Source: Aporrectodea caliginosa
Taxonomy: Eukaryota; Annelida; Clitellata; Crassiclitellata; Lumbricidae
NCBI GenBank assembly: GCA_020284085.1
Contig: JACEVL010000409.1
Coordinates: forward strand, 375,001 to 439,000
Reading direction: 5' to 3'
Length of the DNA stretch: 64,000 bases
Of the stretch, positions 11,279 through 20,928 are shown piece by piece. How positions within the stretch are numbered: the first letter of the stretch is position 1; each line of letters starts with the position of its first letter. The notes beneath the pieces were generated by a model. That model was not told where the DNA came from. It searched no databases and worked only from the letters and a program-made list of their open reading frames with translations. Made by a program: the position numbers and the translations under genes.

Positions 11279-13928
11279 GGTCATCCATTTCTCGTTATCA
11301 TCATCTATCATATTCATCATATTCCCGATCACTGTCGTCGTCGACCTAGTCAAGACAGGCGATGACAGTTCATAGCATCAATTAGCTCAATGGTAAGCAG
11401 ATACATCACACTATGTTCAAAGTGGTTATACCTCTCCTGGTTTATTGTTCTCTCTGACACTGATGTTGTAGAATGGCTGCGAGAACTGAGGATTGTGGTC
11501 GTTGATATCTTCAACAAGGATCAAAAGGTTCTTTCTCGCTTTCAGGACCGGTTGGCCACCATCCGAACAGATTAAGACCAGCTGGAAGCTTTCGGTAACC
11601 TCTCGGTCGAGGTCCGAGGTGGTAACGATGGTGTAGTCCTTCTCGGCCACCAGGTTCAGCATGAAGTGAGAGGATTCCGACTGGTCAATGAAAATTTGAA
11701 AATACAGTTACAAGATTAGTAAATGCTTAGGTTAGATCAGACGGAATAAGAATATTTCTTATTCTGTCTGATATAATCTAATCTAGTGACTTCCATAGCT
11801 AATCTAATCTAATTTGATTACGTCTATAGCTAATGTAATCTGATCTAATGACTTCTATAGCTAATCTAATCTAATCTAATCTAATGATTTCTAAAGCGCC
11901 GTTATCATGGTGCCCAAGACATCAATCGATGACGCTATGTAGTACACACATACATGAATACTAAAATAGACTTTTACACTAGTTTCGTCTAGATATTCCA
12001 GCCATATAGGTATTTTCAGCAACTAGACCCAATACATCAACCAGACTAGTGTATGATCCAAGTAACTACATGATCCAATTACTATACAATCCCAGTACTA
12101 TACATCCCAGTATTGTATTGTATTGTATTGTATTTGAACACTTGTTATAGCGCCCCTACCAGATTTCCCATTCAGAGGCGCTCCCGACTACTGCGCGAAC
12201 GCTGAATCGGAGTTTCACGCCGAAGCGCATGAGCAATTGCGAGTGAAGGACTTGCCCAGGGTCCCTACGCGGCGACTTTGAGCTGGATTCGAACCCGCAA
12301 CCCTCCAGCTGAACATACCCCCAAACCACCGCGCCCCAGTTGTACTGTGATGTGTTGTATTGTGTGTTGTATTGTACTCCACGTTTATAATGCGACCGAG
12401 CCACCCGCAGTAAAGATCCGAGAAATTAATCTCTGATAAACCGACCCGACCGGGAAGCGAACCCGGGGCGCCGGCGTGCCGAGCAGGCTACCAACCCACT
12501 CGGCCACTCAGGATCCTTGTATTATATGATTCAAGTACTATATGATTCAACTACTAAATAATCCAACTACTATATGATCCAAGTACTGTATGACCCAAGT
12601 ACTCTGATCCAAGTACTATATGATCCAAGTACTGTATGATCCAAGCACTATACGATATGATCCAAGTACTATATGATTCAAGTACTATATGATATGATCC
12701 AAGTACTGTATGATCCAAGTACTTCGTCGTTTTTCTGTAGGCGACATTCCACCTGTCCTCCCATTCCTGTGTCCGGATCGAAGACTGAAACGGCTGCTAT
12801 GACGGTGTTGTTCCTCGAGTGTTCCCTCACGTGCAGGAATCCATCGGACGCCGGTTCCAACCTCAGTTCCGGCGTGTTGTCATTGACATCGATGACATTC
12901 ACCCGGACGATCGCGGTGCTCGGTGTCGCTCCACTTGCCTCGTTTTCCGCCAGGACTTCGAGGATCATCGAAGTGTTACTCTCGAAGTCCAACCTTCCGG
13001 TCAGCGACACCCATCCGGAGTCCCTGTCGATGGAAAAGAGGTTTCCGTAGAGCAAGGACGACTTTGAGGACAGGCGGTAGTGGACCTTAGCGTTCGACCC
13101 CTCGTCTGGGTCTGATGCGTGGACTTTGACCAAGGACCTTTTGATCGGAGTATTCTCCTGGACATTGATGTTGTAGAGATCCAGGTCGAAGCGTGGCTCA
13201 TTGTCGTTCTCGTCCTTTACAATAACCTCGATCAGAGCGGAACCAGACTTCGATGGGACACCCCCGTCGCGGGCCACCAACGTCATCCGGTGCAGGTCCC
13301 GTACCTCGCGATCCAGCGTACCTACGAGTACAAGACTCACGTCGAAACTACCATCTTCAAGCCTCTCTACCTCAAGGCGGAACTTGGAGTCACCGCCATG
13401 AGGCTGGAGGTCATATCCGGTCACGCCGTTAGGCGGACCGTCCGGATCTATTGCGGCCGGGATTTGAATGATCGCCCCCGGCTGGAGATTCTCGGAAACA
13501 GGCACCCGGACGGGAGACTGAGGGAATCGAGGTTGATTGTCGTTGATGTCAATGATGTTGATCGTCAGTTTGATGACGCGAAAGTACTTGGCCGGCTGAA
13601 CGGCTACGTCCACTGTAAGCAGACAGGCGACGGCGTTTGGACACAGCCGATCACGGTCCAGGGAACTGGCAGTTCGAATGATCCCTGTTGGTGAATCGAT
13701 CGACAGGTGTTTGGTGTGATCGGTCTGTTGGAGAAAGACGAACGAGAGGCCATCGATCACCGATTGATTGAAAAGCTTAGACAGATCGATGTCGCTTCTG
13801 AGGTTGGCAACAATCGTTCCAGGACTTGGTTCCTCCGTCACGGACACTTGGAGGCTGAGTCCATTCTCGCCTGACACTGACGTCATCGTGGTGTATAACC
13901 ACCAGTAAAGAACGAATCTTTTGATCAT
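6373..13928 (-). CDS. Protocadherin, delta-type (seven cadherin repeats), six exons, complete
   Basis: Exons in transcript order are 13928-12723, 11680-11432, 10946-10840, 10107-8916, 8663-8516 and 6761-6373 (stop TGA). All junctions are GT-AG with compatible phases (0, 0, 2, 0, 1), giving about 1096 aa. A signal peptide (about residues 1-20) is followed by seven cadherin repeats, six of them closed by calcium-binding linkers: INDNQPRF, ENDNEPRF, VNDNTPEL, INDHNPQF, ENDEPPRF and VNDNTPVI. LDRE and DxD motifs are also visible. The seventh repeat leads to one membrane helix at about 798-820, then a Cys-rich and basic juxtamembrane segment and a 270-residue cytoplasmic tail. Seven repeats resemble vertebrate delta-1 protocadherins, which mediate cell adhesion. 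The donor of exon 4 (AAT|GTAAAT at 8915) is inferred; without it translation would stop 10 codons later. No CM1/CM2 cytoplasmic motif was identified. Confidence 0.88.
7566..7870. repeat. (ATGT)n microsatellite in protocadherin intron 5
   Basis: A second long ATGT array with interruptions (ATGC run, GATCAG, TATAGA). The 1.75-kb intron around it is otherwise AT-rich and unassigned. Confidence 0.95.
8178..8263. repeat. (AT)n repeats
   Basis: Two TA-dinucleotide tracts separated by a short unique spacer, in protocadherin intron 5. Confidence 0.9.
10260..10690. repeat. SINE/LINE tail remnants in protocadherin intron 3
   Basis: The intron contains TTTGTTTATTCATAATAATAAA near 10275 and a GGGAGTGCCTCTGATC ... 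GATTGATTGAATGATT tail near 10610-10685, matching the tail family described at 12113-12350. No other feature was found. Confidence 0.4.
11085..11335. repeat. (ATC)n microsatellite in protocadherin intron 2
   Basis: ATC/GTC triplets, densest at 11220-11280. Long open frames on both strands (poly-Ile or poly-Met) are artefacts. Confidence 0.9.
11780..11895. repeat. (TAATC)n pentamer repeat
   Basis: AATCTAATCTAATC units followed by TAAAGCGCCGTTATCATGG at 11893, which resembles the reverse-oriented SINE head/tail junction seen at 28650-28700. Intron 1 of the protocadherin gene. Confidence 0.6.
12113..12350 (-). mobile_element. tRNA-derived SINE, family 1
   Basis: Read on the minus strand, a tRNA-like head with A box (GCGGTGGTTTGGGGG) and B box (GGTTCGAATCC) is followed by a central body (AAGTCCTTCACTCGC) and a tail GGGAGCGCCTCTGAA ... 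GGCGCTATAACAA. It ends in (CAATA)n. The same element occurs at 28424-28634 and 44731-44944. It sits in protocadherin intron 1. Confidence 0.75.
12351..12517 (-). mobile_element. tRNA-derived SINE, family 2
   Basis: On the minus strand, TGAGTGGCCGAGTGGGTTGG resembles an A box of a Leu/Ser-type tRNA and GGGTTCGCTTCCC a B box. The tail ends in ATACAACACA-like repeats abutting SINE family 1. It is not an intact tRNA gene. Confidence 0.6.
12525..12722. repeat. Minisatellite next to protocadherin exon 1 donor
   Basis: About 12 imperfect units of roughly 16 bp; on the minus strand the unit is AGTACTTGGATCATAT. The first unit forms the 5' splice site of intron 1 (GAA|GTACTT), so every unit carries a copy of the donor-like GTACTT. 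Related diverged units lie at 12045-12110. Confidence 0.8.
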
Positions 13929-14759
13929 GGCGAGCTCGTTCTGCTCTGTAAGTTAATACTAAGAAGTTCCATAACCCGTTTAACGTATTTTTAAAGCTCA
14001 TTATAAAGAGGCAATCAATTTCCAAAATAAATTAACTGATCTAGTCAAGCCTTGCCTTGCATTTTCTTGCCTTTCCTTGCCTTTCCTTTCCTTGCCTCTT
14101 CTTGCCATGCCTTGTCATGCCTTTCCTTGCCTTGCCTTACCATACCTCTCCTTGCTATGCCTTGCCATGTCTTGCCATGCCTTGCCATGCCTTTCCTTTC
14201 CTTTCCTTGCCTTGCCTTGCCTCGCCTTGACTTACCGTGCTTTTTTGCCATGCCATGTCTTGCCTCGTCCTGTCCAATCATCTCCATCTTATTTATCCTA
14301 TTGAATGCTTTGTTATCTTAGCTATCTTAAAAGTACCGACCAATCGTTGTCCGGTTTCCAACTCGACGTGTGAGGAATTCGATTCTCGCGGCCAGGAGAT
14401 CTTCTTCACAACCTGAGTCAGGTCTGGTCTACATAAACGAACATGTTACCAAGAAGAATACTCACATCTACGCTTGCGCCAGGAACATGCTACGGGAGAA
14501 AAAGATTCAGGCGAATTTGGACATCGGGTGGATCTGTCTACATTCGACTGTGTACCGACTCCCATGAAGATAAACCCAAGAAAGTCGTTTGTCTGACGGA
14601 CCTGGACGGAATATGAGAGTCAGGAATGTAATTATTTAACTTCTACTGACATTCTTGTGCTCCGTCGTTCTCCTGGTTAATGGTTTATGTAATTCGATCT
14701 AGAAATTTCATCTAGATTTTACAATTATCTGACTTTATGTTTTCATTTTGCTTTTAAGG
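13929..14759. repeat. Upstream region of protocadherin with TTGCC-rich repeat
   Basis: 14047-14280 is a degenerate CTTGCC/TTTCC/ATGCC repeat. Upstream untranslated exons or promoter elements of the protocadherin would lie here, but I could not identify any. 14290-14750 shows nothing recognisable. Confidence 0.5.
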
Positions 14760-14799
14760 TCGTTATTTCTCGTCCACTGTTCGGTCTGCATTGCCAACT

Positions 14800-15368
14800 G
14801 TGGAGCCCTAAAAATTGCTACAGTTGTACCAATATTTAAAAAAGGAAGCAAAGGGGATGTTGCAACTATAGGCCAATTTCTATTCTGCCATTCTTTTCGA
14901 CAAATTTTCGACAAAATAATGTATAAGCGTCTATATAGTTATGTTAGAGAAAATGGATATTCTGTATCCCTTGCAGCATGCATGGGTTTCAGTCAGGTCA
15001 TTCTACATGTACATGGCAGTATTAAATATGCAAGATAAAATTTCACATGCTATTGGTGTTAATGAATTCTCTATAGGAATCTTCTTCGACCTTGCTAAAG
15101 CCTTTGATACAGTTGACCATTGTGTCCTATTGAAAAAACTTGAAAATTATGGCATATGTGGTATTCCAATTCGCTGGCTTACCAGTTATCTTGACCATAG
15201 ACAAAAGCAAGTTATATGTAATGATATATTGTCCAACGTCAAACCAATTCTACATGGAGTCCCTCAGGGTTCCAACTTTGGTCCTTTGTTTTTTTTTACT
15301 GTACATCAATGACCTACCTAACGCATCATCTCTAATGCACTTTGTTCTTTTCGCGGATGACACAAATG

Positions 15369-15406
<38 letters not shown>

Positions 15407-15690
15407 TGGTGTTTATGTCGATGAGCGCCTGACTTGGAAAGAGCACATTAAGAACATATCTACTAACTTTGCTAAGAATATAGGAATAATGCCTCGCATT
15501 TCTTATTAATTACCTCGCAACATAATTATTTTGTATTACTCTCTTATTTATTCATATCTGGCCTACTGCAACATTGCCTGGGCTTCCACGTATCATTCCC
15601 GGCTTAGGAGATTAATTGTACTTCAGAAGCGAGCTGTTCCCATACTAATCCAATTTTTCATGGTGACTTGGCGTCACTTATGAGAATCCA
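14800..15690 (+). pseudogene. LINE reverse transcriptase fragment (jockey/CR1-like)
   Basis: Pieces in shifting frames match a non-LTR reverse transcriptase: VVPIFKKGSKGD near 14825, then FFDLAKAFDTVDH near 15085 and GVPQGS near 15258. YINDLP follows near 15306 and FADDTNVF (the catalytic YxDD region as FADD) near 15350. Next are LGVYVDERLTWKEHI near 15408 and YSYLAYCNIAWAS near 15552. At least three frameshifts and a (CT)17 insertion at 15371-15405 break it. No endonuclease domain is visible. Dead, 5'-truncated copy. Confidence 0.85.
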
Positions 15691-15724
15691 ATCATCAACA
15701 CGTTTTGCCTATTGGAGAACTTAG

Positions 15725-15805
15725 TTAGTTTAACGACGCTGAGTTATAGCAAAGATGATTAGCGTCACCCTCCTTCTTTATCCATGATTGGGACTGGCAC
15801 TAACA
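15725..15805 (+). repeat. Solo arm of the foldback repeat
   Basis: AGCAAAGATGATTAGCGTCA and CCATGATTGGGACTGGCAC match the right arm at 1038-1110; no inverted partner is adjacent. Confidence 0.6.
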
Positions 15806-16645
15806 GAGTATGGGCAGTGGTGGAATTCTGTTACCGATAACTCTGTTCATAACGAACCTTAATATCATTTGGGCTAGCTTTGAGAAAAACTCTAACTAGG
15901 CCTATAGTATAGTTTTTCTCGAGAAGCGGAGCTACACACGTTTCTGAATACAATTATTATTATTAAAATAACTACTATGATTATTATTATTAATCCACGA
16001 GAGATGTCCAACGTCCTACCTTATATCGCTTCCTTTTGCGAATCAGAATGTCGCCAGCGTTACCATCCTGCTAAATCCGGTACGTCATCCGAAGCAGAAG
16101 CGGTCTTTCCAGATCGTTTATTGGTTTACAAAGCTCCGTTTCATGTTCCCTTTGGCTGCCGCAATCCATCCTGGATTACCATCCGTTGATTACTCGCCTC
16201 CGTTGCAATATCTCTTGCACTGCCGAGGAGGACTCCATTTCGAGGATCTGCCTGGAGTGTGGACTGTGTGCATTCATTCCCTCCTACTGGACCTCCTGCA
16301 TCGCCCACCAGCCAAACATTCACCAGAATCATATCTGCTAGGTAGTAGATACTGGTGTTGATAGAACGCTTCCTGGCAGTTAGTGTAGGGACCACGAGTT
16401 GAAGTTAGGAACGAAATAATAGCGGAATATTGGTCGTAATGTGTGTATCTAGACATCTACTATAGGCCTACATAGAGACACATACATGTATGAATGTGTA
16501 CAATGTACATACACATATGTACCTACACGCATACATACATATAAAATCATACATACACAGGCATACAGTGCATACATACGTGCATACATACATGCATAAA
16601 TACATACATGCACTTACTTACTTACTTACTTACTTGCTTACTTCA

Positions 16646-16695
<50 letters not shown>

Positions 16696-17085
16696 AGCAG
16701 GCATGGGCCAACTTAAGTCTATAATCAGATCGGCCACATTATATTAAGAGTATGGCAACGAAGAGAGTGTTCAACAGAGAACGTTGTTTGGCTTCGTGGC
16801 CGACTGAAGCGAATACATTCATAGTGGACTCTTGGGATGGCTGTTTCGTCCCTATATATGCCCAATTAACGTTCTATTTTCTACCCTGTTGCTACCCGTC
16901 TATAGGGACGTCGCTCTCAAACGACGACTCAAACGCAACTGGTATGGTAAGCGTGGTACAGAGATGTTCCATGCAGCACGATCAATTTGTGTGAATCCCA
17001 GTTAAACTGTATGCATGTCCGGCTAGCACGGTCCGTACCCAGGAACCTTCAGTGACGTGGCAACCATTTTACAGGGTAGCTGTAT
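15806..17085. repeat. Unassigned DNA with (ACAT)n and (ACTT)n microsatellites
   Basis: 16475-16610 is ACAT-rich and 16612-16694 is (ACTT)n. 15960-16440 and 16700-17080 contain no supported gene; a TAGGCCTA lies near 15898 and another near 16462. Confidence 0.6.
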
Positions 17086-17358
17086 TGTATTGTATTGTAT
17101 TGAAACATTTATGAAGCTCCTCTAGTAGGGTGAACCGTTCAGAGGCGCTCCCAGTGCGCAAGGCCACGAGAGAAGAAATAGGTTTTGAGAAAAGCAAAGG
17201 AGGAGAAGAGGGTTACCAGCTAGAATTTGAAAGCGAGTAGATGGAGACAGCACATTCCAAAGAGAGGGACCAATTGATGTGAAGGACCAGGACTGAGCCA
17301 TAGCTGTTCTAATATGAGGAACCAGAATGTAGTGAAAGAACTCACCCGATAAATTCAA
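17086..17358 (-). pseudogene. LINE ORF2 3' end with shared SINE tail
   Basis: Minus-strand translation includes SWSFTSIGPSLWNVLSPSTR, the typical C-terminal motif of CR1/L2-like LINE proteins. Directly downstream come GGGAGCGCCTCTGAACGG and (CAATA)n, the same tail that ends SINE family 1. A 5'-truncated LINE insertion. Confidence 0.7.
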
Positions 17359-17739
17359 TGAAAAATTATCGGGGTCGAGGCCATAGGCTACGGTTCCTAT
17401 AGAACAACGTGTAGGAGCCTACATTTACAATGGCCTTTTCACCCACATTCGCTTCATTTACGACATCGCCTTCCTACCTTGCCCTCTTGGCTTTCCCGTC
17501 ATTCCTTCCCTTCCCTAATCCTCCCTCAATTTAAGTATACTACAGCGTCTTCCTGCCTTCTTATCTTGTCTTTCCCATCATTAGCTTCCCTTCTTGTTTG
17601 GCCAACTCGATAGACCTTACTATTGTTGATCAACTTGGAAACTATTGTGGACTCAAAATGGCATATTTCAAGATATTTAAAGTGGGCGACTCTGTGTAAG
17701 TTACAAAAAGTTATAATGCGTCCTGCATTGTATGGTTTG
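17359..17739. other. Unassigned
   Basis: Pyrimidine-rich non-coding sequence; nothing recognised. Confidence 0.3.
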
Positions 17740-17966
17740 GTTTAGACGGTCTTATACTGTATCCTGGCGACCCTAGTGTCAGTTTTTGGAACTGCTCTCT
17801 GAGTCTTGCGTTATCAAAGCATCATGACTATGCCATCAATCACCGTCATATACCTCGATCATTTGGAGTCTTACTGGTCTAAAACTCCATCGTTGCCTTT
17901 GACCTTCCTCTATGGATGTTGCAGCACATTATATTACGTGTAGCCAGGATATAGAGACGTCTAAAC
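17740..17966. mobile_element. Putative MITE with 20-30 bp inverted ends
   Basis: The left end GTTTAGACGGTCTTATACTG (continuing TATCCTGGC) is the imperfect reverse complement of the right end at 17940-17966 (GTTTAGACGTCTCTATATCC in reverse orientation, continuing TGGC). Target duplication is not clear, so the superfamily is open. Confidence 0.5.
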
Positions 17967-18512
17967 TAGATTAGACGACCCATATTTGTCGATTCCACCG
18001 AATTGTGGCGGATCAGTGACGCGACAGCAAGAAATCCGAAACGGATTCCACCTGGTGCGATTGTCTACTTCCGGTCGGAATTCGTCGTCTGCTCCGTATG
18101 GTTCAGTTTAATCAACCCGGAAATTGTTTACCACAAACGTTGGGAACGTGTTGTTCCAGCAGACCGGAACTAATTCAAAAACAACATCGCTTTCTACCAT
18201 AATTGACGCAAATGACAGGAAATTAATGACTTTCCGAGAAATCTACGCGGAGAGTAGCCTATACCGCCAGATGCGTACGGCCGGAGTTGTTGGGATCGTA
18301 CATTTTGTGTTCGGTCTATTGTTTTGAACTCATAGTAAATGTTGCTTTTCATGGCTACTTATAGGCCTACTATTCGCTCTAATTGCTAATTGCTTTGTGG
18401 CTCAGAGTCCTGTTTTAGGTAACTAATACACAGCTACACGTATACCCTACACGATCTGAAATGTCGTTAAGAACAGATCATTTTGTCAGTTAGCAAACCG
18501 TGGGCCTAAACC

Positions 18513-18759
18513 CAGTGGCGTAACTAGGGGTTCGTGCGCCCGGGGGCAAGAATTTCCTGATATCAGAAGCCTCATTTTGCGCCCCCCCCCATCCACGCCC
18601 GCGCCCCTGCCAAACTCATGCATAATAGGTAATAGGTACTTTTTTGTACTTTTTTACCTATTCTTGCCTAATTTCGTTAACAAAATTTTTCTAAAGCCTA
18701 ATTTTGCGCCCCCGTCCTGCGCCCGGGGGCGGCCGCCCCTGCCCCTCGTTACGCCACTG
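18513..18759. mobile_element. hAT-type MITE (247 bp)
   Basis: Ends CAGTGGCGTAACTAGGGG and (reverse complement of right end) CAGTGGCGTAACGAGGGG. It is flanked by a perfect 8-bp duplication CCTAAACC at 18505-18512 and 18760-18767. Interior GC-rich with GCGCCCGGGGG in both halves. Eight-bp duplications and CAG(T/A)G ends are typical of hAT elements. Non-autonomous. Confidence 0.9.
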
Positions 18760-18942
18760 CCTAAACCTGAAACTACTGTCTTCGTTTTATAACAGAAGAA
18801 GGATCTTGCAAAGTTGGTTTGTTTGCTTATTTGATGCGATCAAAGCGGTTGTGTAAACGGACTAAGCTTAGTAAGACAAGTGACGGTTTGTTGCGGTTTT
18901 TAGTTGCAGTTTATTTCGTAACTAACTGTGTTCTGGGGTATC

Positions 18943-20392
18943 ATGGGTTACCGTCTAGATGCAACCATTGTCGAATTAATAAGAGAGGGCGAAAATGAGA
19001 GAGTCATAATGAAGACATTCGAAGGTGCCTATACGGTGGGCTTGAATATCCCACGAAAAACATTTAGCCTGCAGGACTCTGTTATGTTGTAGCGCTGTTT
19101 CGTTTGACCACAAAGACCTGGTTAGGTATTTACTGGAGACTGGATATGACGTCAACTATAACTTTGGTTACGTGACTCTTTCACCGCTGAACGTGGCCGT
19201 TCATTTAGGTCGAGAGGATTGCATTAGAATGTTGTTGAATGCTGGAGCTCGAGTCGATATGGAAAACCGTTTTAGCGAAGAAGATATTATGACCGAAATT
19301 GTTCCTGCGCTTGAATTGGCAGTGATGAAAGACCGCACGGATCTCGTAAAACTGATGATTCCTATGTAGGCCTACGACCGGACAAGGACAAGGACCCAAA
19401 GAACGCCCTTACATTTAGCTTGCATGCACGGAGCACGACAGTGTCTCGATTACATTCTGAACACTGTAGAGGGTCAGAACGATGTGAATGCGCTAGATTC
19501 CGGTGACTCTCGATGCCATAAGGGATGCAGTCCGTTGATGTTGGGTTTACATCAAGGTGCATGGCTTGTTCAGAGGATTCTTCAGGCAGGAGGACATGCA
19601 AAGCACGCAACTGGGCAGCTAGAATGCAATGTGCTGCACATTGCTTGCTCGTCAGATCTGTACAAGCCTTACCGCACGCACGGATTTGTCCCCGATGATT
19701 TACCCGAGATCATTGAACTCCTCATTGAATCTGGATGTGATCCAAACATCAGTTCTTCAAGAGGGGACACACCACTCTGTCGGCTTTGTGCACAAGTTGC
19801 TTGCGAGCTGACGGCCCCACCAGATAAGCTATTTCCATATGAAGTTGCGATTCACAAAGAGGTTGTCCTGAGTGCAGCGTCAATACTTTTGGAACATGGT
19901 GCTAATCCTGATGGAAACATTCGAGACATTGCCCTTTCGGTTCTCATTTCTCAGCTGAATACAATATTTCATGAATTTACTATCTATCCCACATTTCAAA
20001 ACCTAGGCCCTATACGTTCTGTCGGCATTGCAGGCAACGATTCTTACAGGAGACTTATTCCGATTACTTCTGCTGCATTGTGCCAATCCTAACATAATTG
20101 ATTAACATGGTCCATTTATCGTTGACGGCTTGTTTGCGGTTCTTTTGGATAACGAGTGATTTGAGTGGTATAATTCGGAGGCAATGGATAGCAGGTAGGC
20201 CTATTATCGGCGTTATTGCCGATGTGTTTCGCTTGTTGCTGCTCTTCGGTGGAAAGCTCCATAAACCAGTGCTTGTATTCAAGGTGTTTCTAGAGAATAT
20301 TCCTGAAGGACTTTTGTTTCTGACTTATTATCTGAACTTTTGTGTTAGACCAGATATCGAGTTACAAATGAAACGAGCTCTTGTAGAGCTGA
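18943..20392 (+). pseudogene. Ankyrin/SOCS-box gene copy A, degenerate
   Basis: Collinear with copies B, C and D from its ATG, including about 60 bp of conserved 5' flank (TTTTTAGTTGCAGTTTATTT). It is broken by a +1 shift near 19030, by an insertion near 19064-19070 and by an in-frame TAG at 19367-19369. The TAG arises from a clean 6-bp GGCCTA insertion that the other copies lack. A deletion and rearrangement around 20000-20200 follow. Similarity ends near 20392, before the C-terminal SOCS-box-like segment. The surviving pieces still read as ankyrin repeats (LSPLNVAVHLGRE, LHLACMHGARQCLD). Not expected to make protein. Confidence 0.88.
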
Positions 20393-20928
20393 TGATCGGT
20401 CTGTTTTCAAATATTATTCAACAAATACTCGTCAATTTGCTCTTATTTATAGAAAAACATGAAACTTCTGCTCGGTTAATAAGGTTTTCCGGATACGCGT
20501 AACTTGGCGTAGCTCTCGGTGACATAATTACGTAAACTGGAAATTCCGTCATCGCTATTTTTAAGTCGTGCTTTACACGTTGCGGAATTTCCAACTGTAG
20601 GCTATCTACCAATGAGATAATTATATTATATATTTATATATATCATGCATCTCAAAAAATGAGATATAATATTTATATATTATACATCTCTATGATCTCA
20701 ATGGTATCTGCACAAGATTTTAAATCTGGTTTGATCAAAGCTGTTGTGTCAAGGATCTATTATAATACGCCTATGGCCCTAGGTGATAAGAGGTACGTAG
20801 GCTACCCAGAGATAGGCTTATTCACAATAGAAGGCTGTGAACGTATCAAGCCTACAAAATCAACTGACGGGTTTACTTGCAATTTTTAGTTTAAGTTTAG
20901 TTCGTAACTGACTACGTTCGGAGGAATC
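20393..20928. other. Spacer between ankyrin copies A and B
   Basis: AT-rich DNA with short TATAT runs. The last 50 bp before copy B match the 5' flank of the other copies. Confidence 0.35.

Noticed and set aside
11033..11375. Poly-Met and poly-Ile frames of about 100 aa
   Set aside because: ATC triplet repeat inside a protocadherin intron.
12395..12517. tRNA gene on the minus strand
   Set aside because: A and B boxes are present but the stems do not close into a cloverleaf by eye and the sequence runs into a repeat tail; a SINE head is more likely.
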